Shown here piece after piece: positions 49,215 to 58,559 of a stretch of 59,721 nucleotides of DNA. The position numbers and the translations under genes are program-made. A model generated the notes under the pieces. The model was given only the letters and a program-made list of their open reading frames with translations. It searched no databases and had not been told where the DNA came from. Numbering within the stretch: the stretch's first letter is position 1; each line of letters begins with the position of its first letter. Source of the stretch: Thermodesulfobacteriota bacterium (GTDB taxonomy: Bacteria > Desulfobacterota > Thermodesulfobacteria > Thermodesulfobacteriales > Thermodesulfobacteriaceae); the NCBI GenBank assembly GCA_030550555.1, contig JAUQPD010000024.1, positions 1 through 59,721 of the forward strand. Reading direction: 5' to 3'.

Positions 49215-51122
49215 ATGAATTTTCCCATAGAGGAGGTGCGAGTCTTTATATTATGTGCGGGCTATGGCACAAGGTTAAAACCAATTACAGAGTATATACC
49301 TAAGCCACTTATTCCTCTACTTGGAAAACCACTTCTTGAGCATATTCTCACAAGACTTCGGTCTCTTAGACCAAAGGCAATAGGCCTTAATGCCCATCAC
49401 TTAGCAGAGCAAATTCTCTCTTTTAGCGAAAAGACTAGCAACATTAGGGTTTATTACGAGAAGAAAATTCTTGGGACAGGTGGCGCTTTGAAGAACGCAG
49501 AGGACTTTCTTTCTGAAGGAACTTTTCTTGTCCACAACGGTGATGTCCTTGCAGAAATAGATTATGAAAGGGCCCTCAGGTTTCATAAAGAGAGAGGTGC
49601 CTTAGCTACTCTTGTTGTGTGCGACATTCCTTGGGCAAATAACTTAGTTATTGACTATGAAGGACACCTTTTAGGAGTAGTTTCTTCAGAAAGTGAGAAC
49701 TTTTACACTCAAGGGAGTTTGTTGTCTTCAATAAAAAGAGTGGGGTTTACTGGTATTGCCTTTTATGAGCCGAAATTTCTTGAATATCTGCCTCAGGGAT
49801 ACTCGTCAGTTGTTGAAGGGTGGCTCAAAGCGATTAAAGCAGGAGAAACAATTTTAACCTATTACGCTGATGGAGCATGGTTTGATCTTGGAACCCCAGA
49901 GAGATACCTCCAGGCGGTCTTCTATTCTTTAAGAAAAAGTGGAGAAAACCTTTTTATTCATCCCTTAGCAGAAGTGGATGAGCTTCAATTTGAAGGGTTT
50001 TTCTCCATAGAGACTGAAGTTAAAATCATGGGAAGGACTTTCCTTAAAAATGTTGTTGTTATTGCAGAAAAGGAGAAAGTCACAGGATCCTACGTAGATG
50101 GAATCCTCTTTAAGGAACACTTCATAAGGCTCTCAGAGAGTGTAAAAAACTTTCAAGAAGAAAGGGGGTTTCCTGTAGGTTTTGGAGGCTCAGAAAGAAG
50201 GTTTTACAGGCTTTCGGACTCAAAGCTACTGATGATTGATACTAATAAAGATGAGGTCAAACGATTAGTTATGATAAATAAACTCCTCAGGTCAAAGGGA
50301 ATAAATCTTCCTGAGATCTTAGAACTCAGAGAGAACGAGGTTATTTTTCAAGATTTAGGGGATCTTTCCCTCTATAATTTTCTTAAGATTCATTTTTGTA
50401 AAATTCAAAGGTCTCCTGACATACTTAAAGCAATTTTTCAAAAGGTCTTAGATCAGGTGGTGAAGTTTCACCTACTTTTCTATGATCCTGAAGTAGTTCA
50501 AGTATTCCCTCTTTTTGATCGAGCTTATTTCCGCTGGGAGACTCAGTATTTTGAAGAAAAGTTTTTAGGCTTTCTCTGTGGACTAAGGGCTGAAGAGAAG
50601 TTAATTAGGGAATTCGAAAGACTGGCAGAGATAGCCTCAAGTTTTCCAAGAAATCTAATTCACCGGGATCTCCAGTCTCAAAATATTCTTATTTACAGAG
50701 GGGAAGTATACCTTATTGACTATCAGGGTGCAAGGTTAGGGCCTGCTGGATATGATCTTGCTTCTCTTGTTTTTGATCCTTATTGGGAACAACCCGAGGA
50801 TTTTCGTCTTTGGGCCATTGACTATTATATCAGAAAAAGAACTCAACTTGACGCCTCCTTTGATAAAGAGCTCTTCCTCAAGAGTCTTCCTTATCTTGCG
50901 CTACAGAGGCACCTTCAGGCTCTTTCTGCCTATGTCAACTTGAGCTACTTTAAGGGAAAGAACCACTTCTGCAAGTTCATTCCTCGGGGTCTGAAGTATG
51001 CCATAAGGGATGCAGAGGTTTTGAAGGAGGAGTTTCCAGTTCTGAGGGACTATATCTATAGATGTATAGAGATTCTGCTAAAAAGAGGAGAAAGCCTAAG
51101 TGAAGAAGTCCTTTCGGTCTGA
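49215..51122 (+). CDS. MurU-AmgK fusion: nucleotidyltransferase plus anomeric sugar kinase
   Basis: A 635-aa two-domain protein. The N-terminal part (about 8-240) is a sugar-phosphate nucleotidyltransferase: LCAGYGTRLKPITEYIPKPLIPLLGKPLLEH, LGTGGALKNA, FLVHNGDVLAEID and WFDLGTPERYLQA. The C-terminal part (about 315-620) is an aminoglycoside-phosphotransferase-fold kinase with LIHRDLQSQNILIY (catalytic HRD, N) and VYLIDYQGARLGPAGYDLASL (metal Asp). This pair matches MurU (N-acetylmuramate 1-phosphate uridylyltransferase) and AmgK (MurNAc/GlcNAc anomeric kinase), which recycle cell-wall sugars. They are normally separate in Pseudomonas. Substrates are inferred from family. Confidence 0.82.
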   Translation: MNFPIEEVRVFILCAGYGTRLKPITEYIPKPLIPLLGKPLLEHILTRLRSLRPKAIGLNAHHLAEQILSFSEKTSNIRVYYEKKILGTGGALKNAEDFLSEGTFLVHNGDVLAEIDYERALRFHKERGALATLVVCDIPWANNLVIDYEGHLLGVVSSESENFYTQGSLLSSIKRVGFTGIAFYEPKFLEYLPQGYSSVVEGWLKAIKAGETILTYYADGAWFDLGTPERYLQAVFYSLRKSGENLFIHPLAEVDELQFEGFFSIETEVKIMGRTFLKNVVVIAEKEKVTGSYVDGILFKEHFIRLSESVKNFQEERGFPVGFGGSERRFYRLSDSKLLMIDTNKDEVKRLVMINKLLRSKGINLPEILELRENEVIFQDLGDLSLYNFLKIHFCKIQRSPDILKAIFQKVLDQVVKFHLLFYDPEVVQVFPLFDRAYFRWETQYFEEKFLGFLCGLRAEEKLIREFERLAEIASSFPRNLIHRDLQSQNILIYRGEVYLIDYQGARLGPAGYDLASLVFDPYWEQPEDFRLWAIDYYIRKRTQLDASFDKELFLKSLPYLALQRHLQALSAYVNLSYFKGKNHFCKFIPRGLKYAIRDAEVLKEEFPVLRDYIYRCIEILLKRGESLSEEVLSV

Positions 51123-51390
51123 GAAGGAACTTCGTCTCTTTGTTAAGAGGATGTTTAAGGAGACCTTAAGAGGGCTTCCTGAAGAGGCAAAAGTAGAGGT
51201 ATTGGTGAAAACTCTCAGGCCCCCTAAGGTGTATCTTTTACTTCCTTTTTACTCAGAGGGAAATCTGATTCGGGCTATGGAGGTTGATTTTTTTCTTGGG
51301 GAGTTATATAATTTCGGGGTTGAGGGGGAGATAATTTATCTCGACGATAGAGTAGAAATTGAACAAACATGTTCAAATATCCAGTCTTAG
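51100..51390 (+). CDS. Small protein of unknown function
   Basis: 96 aa from GTG 51100 (GGAG about 9 nt upstream), overlapping the MurU-AmgK gene by 23 nt and mqnB by 22 nt. It is basic at the N-terminus (MKKSFRSEKELRLFVKRMFK), then mixed alpha/beta: KVEVLVKTLRPPKVYLLLPF and a C-terminal IIYLDDRVEIEQ. No membrane segment or cysteine motif; not recognised. The coupled position suggests it is translated. Confidence 0.6.
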   Translation: MKKSFRSEKELRLFVKRMFKETLRGLPEEAKVEVLVKTLRPPKVYLLLPFYSEGNLIRAMEVDFFLGELYNFGVEGEIIYLDDRVEIEQTCSNIQS

Positions 51391-51995
51391 TTCCAAGTGA
51401 AATTGAGGCAAAGTTCATTGAAGATCTACCGTTAAATCTTCAAATAATTGGTATGGGGCCTGTGGAATCTGCTCTTTCTGCTTATGAAATATTTTCAAAT
51501 CAAAGACCTTCGCTTGCCTTTCTTACAGGTTTTGCTGGAGCCTATCCAGAAACTGATCTTCGAATTGGAGACGTGGTTGTAGCAACATGTGAGCGTTTTG
51601 CAGATTTTGGCAGACTCTATTCAACTCACTTCGTCTCTTTCCCAAATCACCTACCATCAACAGATATGTGCCCCCTTGCCCATATCTTTACAGAAAAACT
51701 CATCTACATATTGGAAATTAATGGCTTTGAGCCCCAGGGTGGACCTCTGGCAACAGTTTGTTCAGCCACCTATGACCCAAAGAGAGCCCGCTACATAGGG
51801 GAAAAATTTCAGGTCCTTGCAGAAAACATGGAGGGCTTTGCAGTAGCTCGAGCTGCAAGAAGAGCCAAGGTTTTTCTACTCGAAGTAAGGGTTATAAGTA
51901 ATCTCCTATCTGAACCAGAAAAGGACTGGGATATTGAAAAGGCAGGTAAGAGACTTCGTGAGGTCTGGGAGTGCCTAATCAAAGAGTGGAAATAG
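51369..51995 (+). CDS. mqnB: Futalosine hydrolase
   Basis: Nucleoside-phosphorylase-fold enzyme that removes hypoxanthine from futalosine in the alternative menaquinone pathway. LQIIGMGPVESALSAYEI, FLTGFAGAYPETDLRIGDVVVA and ENMEGFAVARAARRAKVFLLEVRVISN (the ME and N/D purine-site residues) are typical. 208 aa. No Shine-Dalgarno is evident, so it probably depends on coupling with the preceding gene. It overlaps mqnD by 25 nt. Confidence 0.9.
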   Translation: MFKYPVLVPSEIEAKFIEDLPLNLQIIGMGPVESALSAYEIFSNQRPSLAFLTGFAGAYPETDLRIGDVVVATCERFADFGRLYSTHFVSFPNHLPSTDMCPLAHIFTEKLIYILEINGFEPQGGPLATVCSATYDPKRARYIGEKFQVLAENMEGFAVARAARRAKVFLLEVRVISNLLSEPEKDWDIEKAGKRLREVWECLIKEWK

Positions 51996-52798
51996 CTATT
52001 TCTCCCTGCCCAAACGATGTCTTTATTTTCGCAGGTCTCTTGATGAAAAAAGTTCACTCTTCTTTTGACTATCACATAAATTTTGCAGATATTGAGACCT
52101 TAAATAACTGGTCTTTGCAAAGTACCTTTGATCTCATAAAGGCTTCCTTTGCAATCTACCCTACCATTGCAGAGATCTATCAGATTCTTATCTGTGGATC
52201 TGCTATTGGCTTTGGAGTGGGACCAATTCTTGTATCTTCTCCCCGTGTAGAGGGAGAAATTAATTCAGATATGACTGTCGGAGTTCCAGGAAGATCTACT
52301 ACCGCAAACTTTCTTTTATCAATTTTCTATCCACAACTTCAAAAAAAATCCTTTCTTGCTTACAATGAGATCATTCCTGCCCTCATAGAAGGCAAAATTG
52401 ACTTAGGTGTGCTTATTCATGAGGGGAGATTTGTCTATGAAAAATATGATTTAAAACTGATTGATGATCTTGGCAGGCGTTGGGAAAAGGAGACCGGAAG
52501 ACCGCTTCCGCTTGGTGGCCTTTTTGTCAAGAGAAGTTTAGACTCCGACCTCAAAAGACAAATCTTGAAAACCTTAAAACAAAGCCTTGAATATGCGGAG
52601 GTAAATAGAGAGGAAACCTTACCACTTCTCATGTCCTATGCCCAAGAACTTGATAGAGACACTATATTTAAACATGTAGATACATATGTCAATTCTTATA
52701 CCAAGGAACTAAATAATGAAGCCATTGAAGCACTTAAGATTTTCTTTTCCTATTTTGGAATGAGACTTGAGTATTCCTATCATATATTTCAGGAGTAG
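51971..52798 (+). CDS. mqnD: 1,4-dihydroxy-6-naphthoate synthase
   Basis: Converts cyclic dehypoxanthine futalosine to 1,4-dihydroxy-6-naphthoate. Periplasmic-binding-protein fold without signal peptide: AISPCPNDVFIFAGLL, FADIETLNNW, DLIKASFAIYPTIAE, GSAIGFGVGPILVS, VGVPGRSTTANFLLSIF and GVLIHEGRFVYEKYDL are all characteristic of MqnD. 275 aa. GTG 51971. With mqnB it shows that the organism makes menaquinone by the futalosine route; mqnA and mqnC are outside the window. Confidence 0.93.
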   Translation: MPNQRVEIAISPCPNDVFIFAGLLMKKVHSSFDYHINFADIETLNNWSLQSTFDLIKASFAIYPTIAEIYQILICGSAIGFGVGPILVSSPRVEGEINSDMTVGVPGRSTTANFLLSIFYPQLQKKSFLAYNEIIPALIEGKIDLGVLIHEGRFVYEKYDLKLIDDLGRRWEKETGRPLPLGGLFVKRSLDSDLKRQILKTLKQSLEYAEVNREETLPLLMSYAQELDRDTIFKHVDTYVNSYTKELNNEAIEALKIFFSYFGMRLEYSYHIFQE

Positions 52799-52804
52799 AC
52801 TAAT

Positions 52805-53476
52805 ATGGATTTTTTAAAGATTTTTTGGCAAGTTGGGCTTGTAGGGAAACTCGTTTTTCTAACTTTATTTTTTATGAGTGTAGTTTCCTGGTATTATATT
52901 ATTTTAAATTTTTTGGTTTTTAGAGGTTTTAGAGAGGGACTTGTCTTCTGGCGAGCCCGAATAGAGACTTTGAAGAATTTGACATCCTTTATTAGAGAGG
53001 TCAAGTCTCAGCCTGATGACAGAATATCCAAAAGTTTTAAATCCTATCTTTCAAAGTTTGCAGAGATTTACAACTTCTATTCAGAGAAAAAAGAGGTAAG
53101 AGGAGGGGAAAGATCCTTTCACTGGGAGGTAGAGGAGATAGCTAGGATTGAGCAAGAGGAAGCAATAAGTGGACTTGGAAGAGGGCTTGGTTTTTTGGCA
53201 ACAACTGCAAGTACAGCTCCTTTTATAGGTCTTTTAGGCACAGTTTGGGGAATTATGAGGGCCTTCCATGAGATTGGACTCAAGGGGACAGCAACCCTTG
53301 CAACTGTTGCTCCTGGGATTGCAGAAGCCCTAATCAATACTGCCATGGGGCTTTTCGTTGCTATCCCCTCAGCCATTGCATACAACTACTTCACTCTTAA
53401 AAGAGATAAATTTCACAGAGAATTGGAATTACTCTATAGACGAATAGTAATGATATCAAAAAGAGAACTCCTCTGA
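52805..53476 (+). CDS. tolQ: TolQ/ExbB-type proton channel protein
   Basis: A 223-aa membrane protein with three helices. The first is at about 14-40 (GKLVFLTLFFMSVVSWYYIIL); the core is LGFLATTASTAPFIGLLGTVWGIMRAFHEIG followed by PGIAEALINTAMGLFVAIPSAIAYNYF, the TolQ/ExbB signature. It would pair with TolR or ExbD, but neither follows; thioredoxin does. ATG 52805 with AGGAG, 6 nt after mqnD. It could serve the Tol-Pal system or TonB at 17335. Confidence 0.88.
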   Translation: MDFLKIFWQVGLVGKLVFLTLFFMSVVSWYYIILNFLVFRGFREGLVFWRARIETLKNLTSFIREVKSQPDDRISKSFKSYLSKFAEIYNFYSEKKEVRGGERSFHWEVEEIARIEQEEAISGLGRGLGFLATTASTAPFIGLLGTVWGIMRAFHEIGLKGTATLATVAPGIAEALINTAMGLFVAIPSAIAYNYFTLKRDKFHRELELLYRRIVMISKRELL

Positions 53477-53493
53477 TTGAGGCCAATTAATGC

Positions 53494-53521
53494 TTGAGTA
53501 AACAAGGTTTTATAGTATAAT
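53494..53521 (+). promoter_or_regulatory. Predicted promoter for trxA-trxB-bamD
   Basis: TTGAGT (53494-53499), a 16-nt spacer and TATAAT (53516-53521), 37 nt before ATG 53559, which has AGGAGG upstream. Confidence 0.65.
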
Positions 53522-53558
53522 AAACCAGGCTTTGTAAAACTTAGGAGGAGGTTAGGAT

Positions 53559-53882
53559 ATGGGAGCATGCAAGGTAACAGATCAAGATTTTGAAAAGGAG
53601 GTTCTGCAATCACCTATACCTGTGCTGGTTGATTTTTGGGCAGCTTGGTGTGGTCCTTGCAGGGCGATTGCACCAATTATTGACGAACTTGCTGAGGAAT
53701 TTGCAGGAAAAGCCAAGATATGTAAACTCAATGTTGATGAAAATCCAGTGACACCTGGAAAATATGGGATCCGTGCAATTCCTACAATGATAATTTTCAA
53801 GAATGGTCAGCCTGTTGAAACTATTGTAGGAGCAGTTTCAAAGGCAACCTTAGTTAATGCTCTAAACAAAGCTCTTGGATAG
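53559..53882 (+). CDS. trxA: Thioredoxin
   Basis: A 107-aa classical thioredoxin with the redox motif WCGPC (30-34), VLVDFWAAW before it and the cis-proline segment GIRAIPTMIIF. Reduces disulfides in cytoplasmic proteins, recharged by TrxB, whose gene overlaps by one base. Confidence 0.96.
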   Translation: MGACKVTDQDFEKEVLQSPIPVLVDFWAAWCGPCRAIAPIIDELAEEFAGKAKICKLNVDENPVTPGKYGIRAIPTMIIFKNGQPVETIVGAVSKATLVNALNKALG

Positions 53883-54823
53883 TGAAAGAGGAGCTTTTTG
53901 ATTTAATCATAATAGGTGGTGGGCCTGCTGGTCTCACATCCGCTCTCTATGCGCGAAGATCCCTCCTACGGACCCTTCTCATAGAGAGAGGGCCCATAGG
54001 AGGTCAAGTCCTATACACTGATTTAATTGAAAACTATCCTGGTTTTCCAGATGGAATCTCGGGCTTTGAACTCATAGACCTTATCAGAAGACAGGTTGAA
54101 AAGCTTGGGCTTGAAATTCGCGAAGGCGAAGCTATAGACCTTCAGGATCTGGTCAAATATAAAAAGGTAAAACTTGCAAATGGTGATGAATTGACAGCAA
54201 AGGCGGTTATCCTTGCCCTTGGTGCTGAACATAAAAAATTAGGAATTCCTGGGGAGAAAGAGTTTACTGGAAAGGGAGTATCCTACTGTGCGGTCTGTGA
54301 TGGGCCTTTTTTTAGGGGAGAAAAAGTAGCAGTTGTTGGTGGAGGAAATACTGCTCTACAAGAGGCCCTGTTTCTAACTAAATTTGCAAGTAAAGTCTTT
54401 TTAATTCATAGAAGAGATGCCTTCAGGGCAACTCCCCTTCTACAGGAAAGAGTTAGAGCTAATCCCCAAATAGAGCTTGTCCTCTCATCAGTTGTTGAGG
54501 AAATCAGAGGAGATAGTCGAGTAAAGGAGATCGTCGTAAGAGACTTAAAGACTGAGGAGAGACGAAGTTTTGAGGTCTCTGGTGTATTTATTTTCATAGG
54601 ATTTGCTCCCAGAACAGAGTGGTTGAAAGGCAAGATTGAGCTTGATGAACAGGGTTTTATCATTACCGATAGGGAGATGAGAACCTCAATGAGTGGTGTA
54701 TTTGCCTGTGGTGACTGTGTGAGCAAGAAATTCAGACAGATCATTAATGCCTGTGGGGAGGGAGCGGTAGCCTCTCTAAACGCAGAAGAATACATAAAAG
54801 AGCTTGAGCATGCTAAGGTATAG
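53882..54823 (+). CDS. trxB: Thioredoxin reductase
   Basis: A 313-aa flavoprotein. FAD-binding GGGPAGLTSALYARR is N-terminal. The redox disulfide is CAVC in GVSYCAVCDGPFF. NAD(P)H-binding GGGNTALQEALFL is followed by HRRDAFRA, where the Arg pair suggests NADPH preference. C-terminal GVFACGDCVSKKFRQIINACGEG closes the FAD site. GTG 53882 overlaps the trxA stop. Confidence 0.95.
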   Translation: MKEELFDLIIIGGGPAGLTSALYARRSLLRTLLIERGPIGGQVLYTDLIENYPGFPDGISGFELIDLIRRQVEKLGLEIREGEAIDLQDLVKYKKVKLANGDELTAKAVILALGAEHKKLGIPGEKEFTGKGVSYCAVCDGPFFRGEKVAVVGGGNTALQEALFLTKFASKVFLIHRRDAFRATPLLQERVRANPQIELVLSSVVEEIRGDSRVKEIVVRDLKTEERRSFEVSGVFIFIGFAPRTEWLKGKIELDEQGFIITDREMRTSMSGVFACGDCVSKKFRQIINACGEGAVASLNAEEYIKELEHAKV

Positions 54824-55550
54824 GCTCGGTCTATTTCTTCTACTCTCCCTCTTTATAACATCCTGTACAAAGTTGTCTCAACCACTTAAGTTTTGGCAGA
54901 CAAGGGAGGTCAAAATCCGTGAGGATTCTCCTGTTTATGAACTCCTCACAAGAGCAGAGAGATACTTTCAAAGAGGTCAGTATGATCTTGCCTATCAATA
55001 CTATGAGGAAGTAAGAAACAAATATCCAGGAACACCCGAAGCGGTTCTTGCTGAGCTTAGACTTGCGGATACCAAATTCTGGTCAGGTGATTACATAGAG
55101 GCTATAACTCTTTATGAGGATTTTGAAAAATTTTATCCCAACAATGAAGCTATCCCGTATGTAGTATTCCAGATAGGAACCTGTTACTATCTTTTAAGAC
55201 AGCCGCCAGATAGAGATCCAACCTTTGCTAAAAAAGCTATTGAGACTTATCAACGTCTCATCCAGAATTTTCCCCAGAGCCCCTATACTTTGGAGGCCCA
55301 AAAACGCATTCGTGAACTCAGAGAATTACTTGCTTCTCATGAACTCTATGTAGCTCAATTCTATTTCAAGATCAAATACTATCGTTCAGCTTATCAACGT
55401 CTCCTCTATCTTATTGAAAACTATCCTGAGACTATTTCAGCAGAAAAGGCTCGTTCATTAATTCCCAGGTATTATAGGTTGGCACTCAGAGAAACTGAAG
55501 AGTTGAATAGAGGTGTAAAGAAAGATTTCTTTGGAGGCCCTGTTCCTTAG
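54810..55550 (+). CDS. bamD: Outer membrane protein assembly factor BamD
   Basis: Lipoprotein of the BAM complex. A signal peptide with lipobox FITSC puts the lipidated Cys at 19 when started at ATG 54810; an in-frame TTG at 54804 is also possible. TPR-like repeats follow: YFQRGQYDLAYQYYEEVRNKYPGTPEA, then IEAITLYEDFEKFYPNNEAIPYVVFQIGTCYYL and AIETYQRLIQNFPQSPYTLEA, typical of BamD. About 246 aa. It overlaps trxB by 14 nt and the convergent zinc-ribbon gene by 4 nt. Confidence 0.9.
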   Translation: MLRYRLGLFLLLSLFITSCTKLSQPLKFWQTREVKIREDSPVYELLTRAERYFQRGQYDLAYQYYEEVRNKYPGTPEAVLAELRLADTKFWSGDYIEAITLYEDFEKFYPNNEAIPYVVFQIGTCYYLLRQPPDRDPTFAKKAIETYQRLIQNFPQSPYTLEAQKRIRELRELLASHELYVAQFYFKIKYYRSAYQRLLYLIENYPETISAEKARSLIPRYYRLALRETEELNRGVKKDFFGGPVP

Positions 55551-55759
55551 GTCAACTCTTCAGGCAGAGCAAGCTCAATTTCTCTTCTCATAGGTTGGGG
55601 TTCTTCCTGCTCTATGAAGTCTTCAATTGTCAAGTAGGGTTCAGTTGTAGAAGGAGGAAAGAAGCCAATTTTCTCTAATTCTAAGCCCATATCTTGACCA
55701 CATCTTGGGCAAGTACGAAGTTCTTCAGAAAAGAAATAGCTACACTTTGGACACCTCAT
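55547..55759 (-). CDS. Small zinc-ribbon protein
   Basis: 70 aa. Residues 1-25 carry two CPxC pairs (RCPKCSYFF and [11 protein letters not shown]), a treble-clef/rubredoxin-like zinc ribbon. The rest is acidic and low in structure, ending PEELT. ATG 55759 lies inside the last codons of secA (20-nt overlap), with GGGGAG close upstream, so translation is likely coupled to secA. Function unknown. Confidence 0.7.
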   Translation of the reverse strand: MRCPKCSYFFSEELRTCPRCGQDMGLELEKIGFFPPSTTEPYLTIEDFIEQEEPQPMRREIELALPEELT

Positions 55760-58502
55760 CAAGCTCCCCTTTTACAAATTCTTCTCTACCGCAACATTTT
55801 TTATATTTCTTTCCGCTACCACAAGGGCACGGCTCGTTTCTACCTATTTTAACACTTCTCACAGGCTCTACCTTCTCTTCCTTTTCCTGAAAGAGGTCTT
55901 CCCTCTTGTACTGAAGCTTTCTTTCGTCAAGCTCCTCTTCTGGTATAAGATCTTCCCTTACTTCTCTCTCATCTTGGATCTCTACCCTGAAAAGATAGGT
56001 GAGGGTAGTCTCTCTAATCTTGTTCATCAGGTCAACAAAGAGATGAAAGGCCTCCTTTTTGTATTCTTGGAGGGGATTTTTCTGACCATAACCTCTTAGC
56101 CCGACACTGTCTCTAACATGGTCAAGAAGCAGGAGATGCTCTTTCCAGTGGGTATCTATTGTTGTGAGGAGAAAGTATTTTTCAAGACTCCGCAAGGTCT
56201 CAGAACCAATCCTCTTCTCCTTCAACTCGTATCTCTCAAGAACCTGAGACTTCAAATCTTTGATAAATAGCTCTCTATTGAAGGGATTCAGTGATGGTAG
56301 GGTGGGGTCAAAGGCGAAGACTTCTTTGAACTTGTTTAAAAAGTTCTGTAGCTCCTCTTCTGAAATTGTCTTTTCTTCAGGTAAAAACTCCTTTGCCATT
56401 AGGTCTATTTGTTCTTCAATCATTGAGAGGATCCAATCTTTAATTGACTCACTCTTTAAGATTTCTTTTCTTTGGGAATAGATAGTTTCTCTTTGTTTAT
56501 TCATTACGTCATCGTATTCAAGGAGATGCTTTCTGATTTCAAAGTGGTAGGCTTCAACCTTTTTCTGAGCCTGTTCAATGGCCTTATTGAGCCAAGGATG
56601 CTCTAAGGCTTCGCCTTCAGGAAGACCAAGTTTTTCCATAAAGGTTTTGAGTTTTTCGGAACCAAAGAGTCTGAGAAGATCATCCTCAAGGGAGAGGAAA
56701 AATCTGCTTGCTCCTGGATCACCCTGTCTTCCTGCACGTCCTCTTAACTGATTGTCAATCCTTCGAGATTCGTGTCTTTCAGTTCCTATAATATAGAGAC
56801 CTCCAAGAGCTCGAACCTTCTCTGCATCCTTCTGACACTCAAGAAACTTCTCATAAAGGACTTTTGCCCAATAGTCCTGGTATTTTTCTAAGGGGTTTAG
56901 CCCTTGTCTAGCCATGGCAAGAACTTCATTCCAAGCACGTTCAGGAATCTCAGACACATCATAACCTTCATTCTCTAATTGGGTCTTTGCAAGGCCCTCT
57001 GGATTTCCACCAAGAAGTATATCGACCCCTCTTCCAGCCATATTAGTAGCAATGGTGACTGCATGGGAACGTCCAGCCTGGGCTATAATTTGGGCTTCCT
57101 TTTCGTGGTGTTTTGCATTTAATACCTGATGAGGTATTTTTCTTTTTTTAAGCATTTTTGATAGAAGCTCGCTCTTTTCAATTGAAGTCGTTCCAACAAG
57201 TACAGGTCTTCCCTTCTTATAATTTTCTTCTATTTCTTCAACAACCTTTTCCATCTTCTCCTTAAAGGTCCTAAAGACAAGATCAGGATAATCGATTCTG
57301 ATCATGGGCTTGTGGGTGGGGATCACAACTACATCAAGGTTATAGATTTCTTTGAATTCACTAGCTTCAGTCTCTGCTGTTCCAGTCATACCAGCGAGTT
57401 TTTCATACATGCGGAAGTAGTTCTGGATAGTAATCATAGCTAAGGTTTGATTTTCTGCCTCTATTCTAACTCGCTCCTTTGCCTCTATCGCTTGATGAAG
57501 GCCATCGCTCCATCTTCTGCCAGGCATGAGTCTACCGGTAAATTCGTCTACAATAATGACCTTGCCGTCCTTTACCACATAGTCAACATCTCTCTTAAAG
57601 AGATGATGAGCTCTAAGGGCCTGATGTATATGATGAACAAGCTTGACATACTTTGGATTGTAAAGATTCTTTATACCAAGAAGTCTTTCACATTCTGCTA
57701 TACCCTCTTCTGTAAGATGGGCACTTTTTGTTTTTTCATCTACTGTAAAATGAATATCTTTCTTTAATTTTCTTATAATTTCATCTATATAGTAGTAGAG
57801 ATCAGTGCTTTCTTCGGAGGGACCAGAAATGATAAGAGGAGTTCTTGCTTCATCAATGAGAATAGAGTCTACTTCGTCTATAATAGCGTAGTAGTGGTCC
57901 CGTTGAACCATATCGTCAATGGAATATTTCATGTTGTCTCTAAGATAGTCAAAGCCAAATTCAGAATTAGTGCCATAGAGTATATCTGCTTGATAAGCCT
58001 TTTTTCTTTCGCTATCATCCATTCCACTCTGGAGATAGGCAACTGTAAGTCCCAAAAATCGGTAAATAGGTCCCATCCATTCAGCATCCCTTTTAGCAAG
58101 GTAGTCATTGACAGTGACAATATGGACTCCTCTTCCAGTTAGGGCGTTAAGATAGGCTGGTAGAGTAGCAACTAAGGTTTTTCCTTCACCTGTCTTCATC
58201 TCGGCAATCTTGCCTTGATGAAGGACAATGCCTCCCATAAGTTGCACATCAAAGTGGCGAAGCCCAAGAATTCTCCTTGAAGCTTCTCTAACGACCGCAA
58301 AGGCCTCTGGCAGGAGATCTTCTAAGGTTGCTCCACGACTTAGTTTTTCCTTAAATTCATTAGTTTTCCTGGCTAAGGCCTCATCAGAAAGTTTTTGAAT
58401 TTCAGGCTCTAAGGCATTAATGCGCTCAATAACTGGTTTTAATTTCTTAAGCTCCCTTTCATTTTTAGTTCCAATTATTTTGGTAATAAGTTGAGTAATC
58501 AT
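55740..58502 (-). CDS. secA: Preprotein translocase ATPase SecA
   Basis: A 920-aa motor of the Sec export pathway. NBD1 Walker A is [20 protein letters not shown]; Walker B-type is [37 protein letters not shown] and [10 protein letters not shown] are present, and NBD2 has [19 protein letters not shown] and [43 protein letters not shown]. The C-terminal zinc-binding motif is [13 protein letters not shown], for SecB or ribosome contact. SD GAGGTGAGAG precedes ATG 58502. Confidence 0.97.
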   Translation of the reverse strand: MITQLITKIIGTKNERELKKLKPVIERINALEPEIQKLSDEALARKTNEFKEKLSRGATLEDLLPEAFAVVREASRRILGLRHFDVQLMGGIVLHQGKIAEMKTGEGKTLVATLPAYLNALTGRGVHIVTVNDYLAKRDAEWMGPIYRFLGLTVAYLQSGMDDSERKKAYQADILYGTNSEFGFDYLRDNMKYSIDDMVQRDHYYAIIDEVDSILIDEARTPLIISGPSEESTDLYYYIDEIIRKLKKDIHFTVDEKTKSAHLTEEGIAECERLLGIKNLYNPKYVKLVHHIHQALRAHHLFKRDVDYVVKDGKVIIVDEFTGRLMPGRRWSDGLHQAIEAKERVRIEAENQTLAMITIQNYFRMYEKLAGMTGTAETEASEFKEIYNLDVVVIPTHKPMIRIDYPDLVFRTFKEKMEKVVEEIEENYKKGRPVLVGTTSIEKSELLSKMLKKRKIPHQVLNAKHHEKEAQIIAQAGRSHAVTIATNMAGRGVDILLGGNPEGLAKTQLENEGYDVSEIPERAWNEVLAMARQGLNPLEKYQDYWAKVLYEKFLECQKDAEKVRALGGLYIIGTERHESRRIDNQLRGRAGRQGDPGASRFFLSLEDDLLRLFGSEKLKTFMEKLGLPEGEALEHPWLNKAIEQAQKKVEAYHFEIRKHLLEYDDVMNKQRETIYSQRKEILKSESIKDWILSMIEEQIDLMAKEFLPEEKTISEEELQNFLNKFKEVFAFDPTLPSLNPFNRELFIKDLKSQVLERYELKEKRIGSETLRSLEKYFLLTTIDTHWKEHLLLLDHVRDSVGLRGYGQKNPLQEYKKEAFHLFVDLMNKIRETTLTYLFRVEIQDEREVREDLIPEEELDERKLQYKREDLFQEKEEKVEPVRSVKIGRNEPCPCGSGKKYKKCCGREEFVKGELDEVSKV

Positions 58503-58559
58503 AAGCTACTCTCACCTCTTATTGTGCACATAAAAGGGTTCCAAAATTCAAACTAAAAT

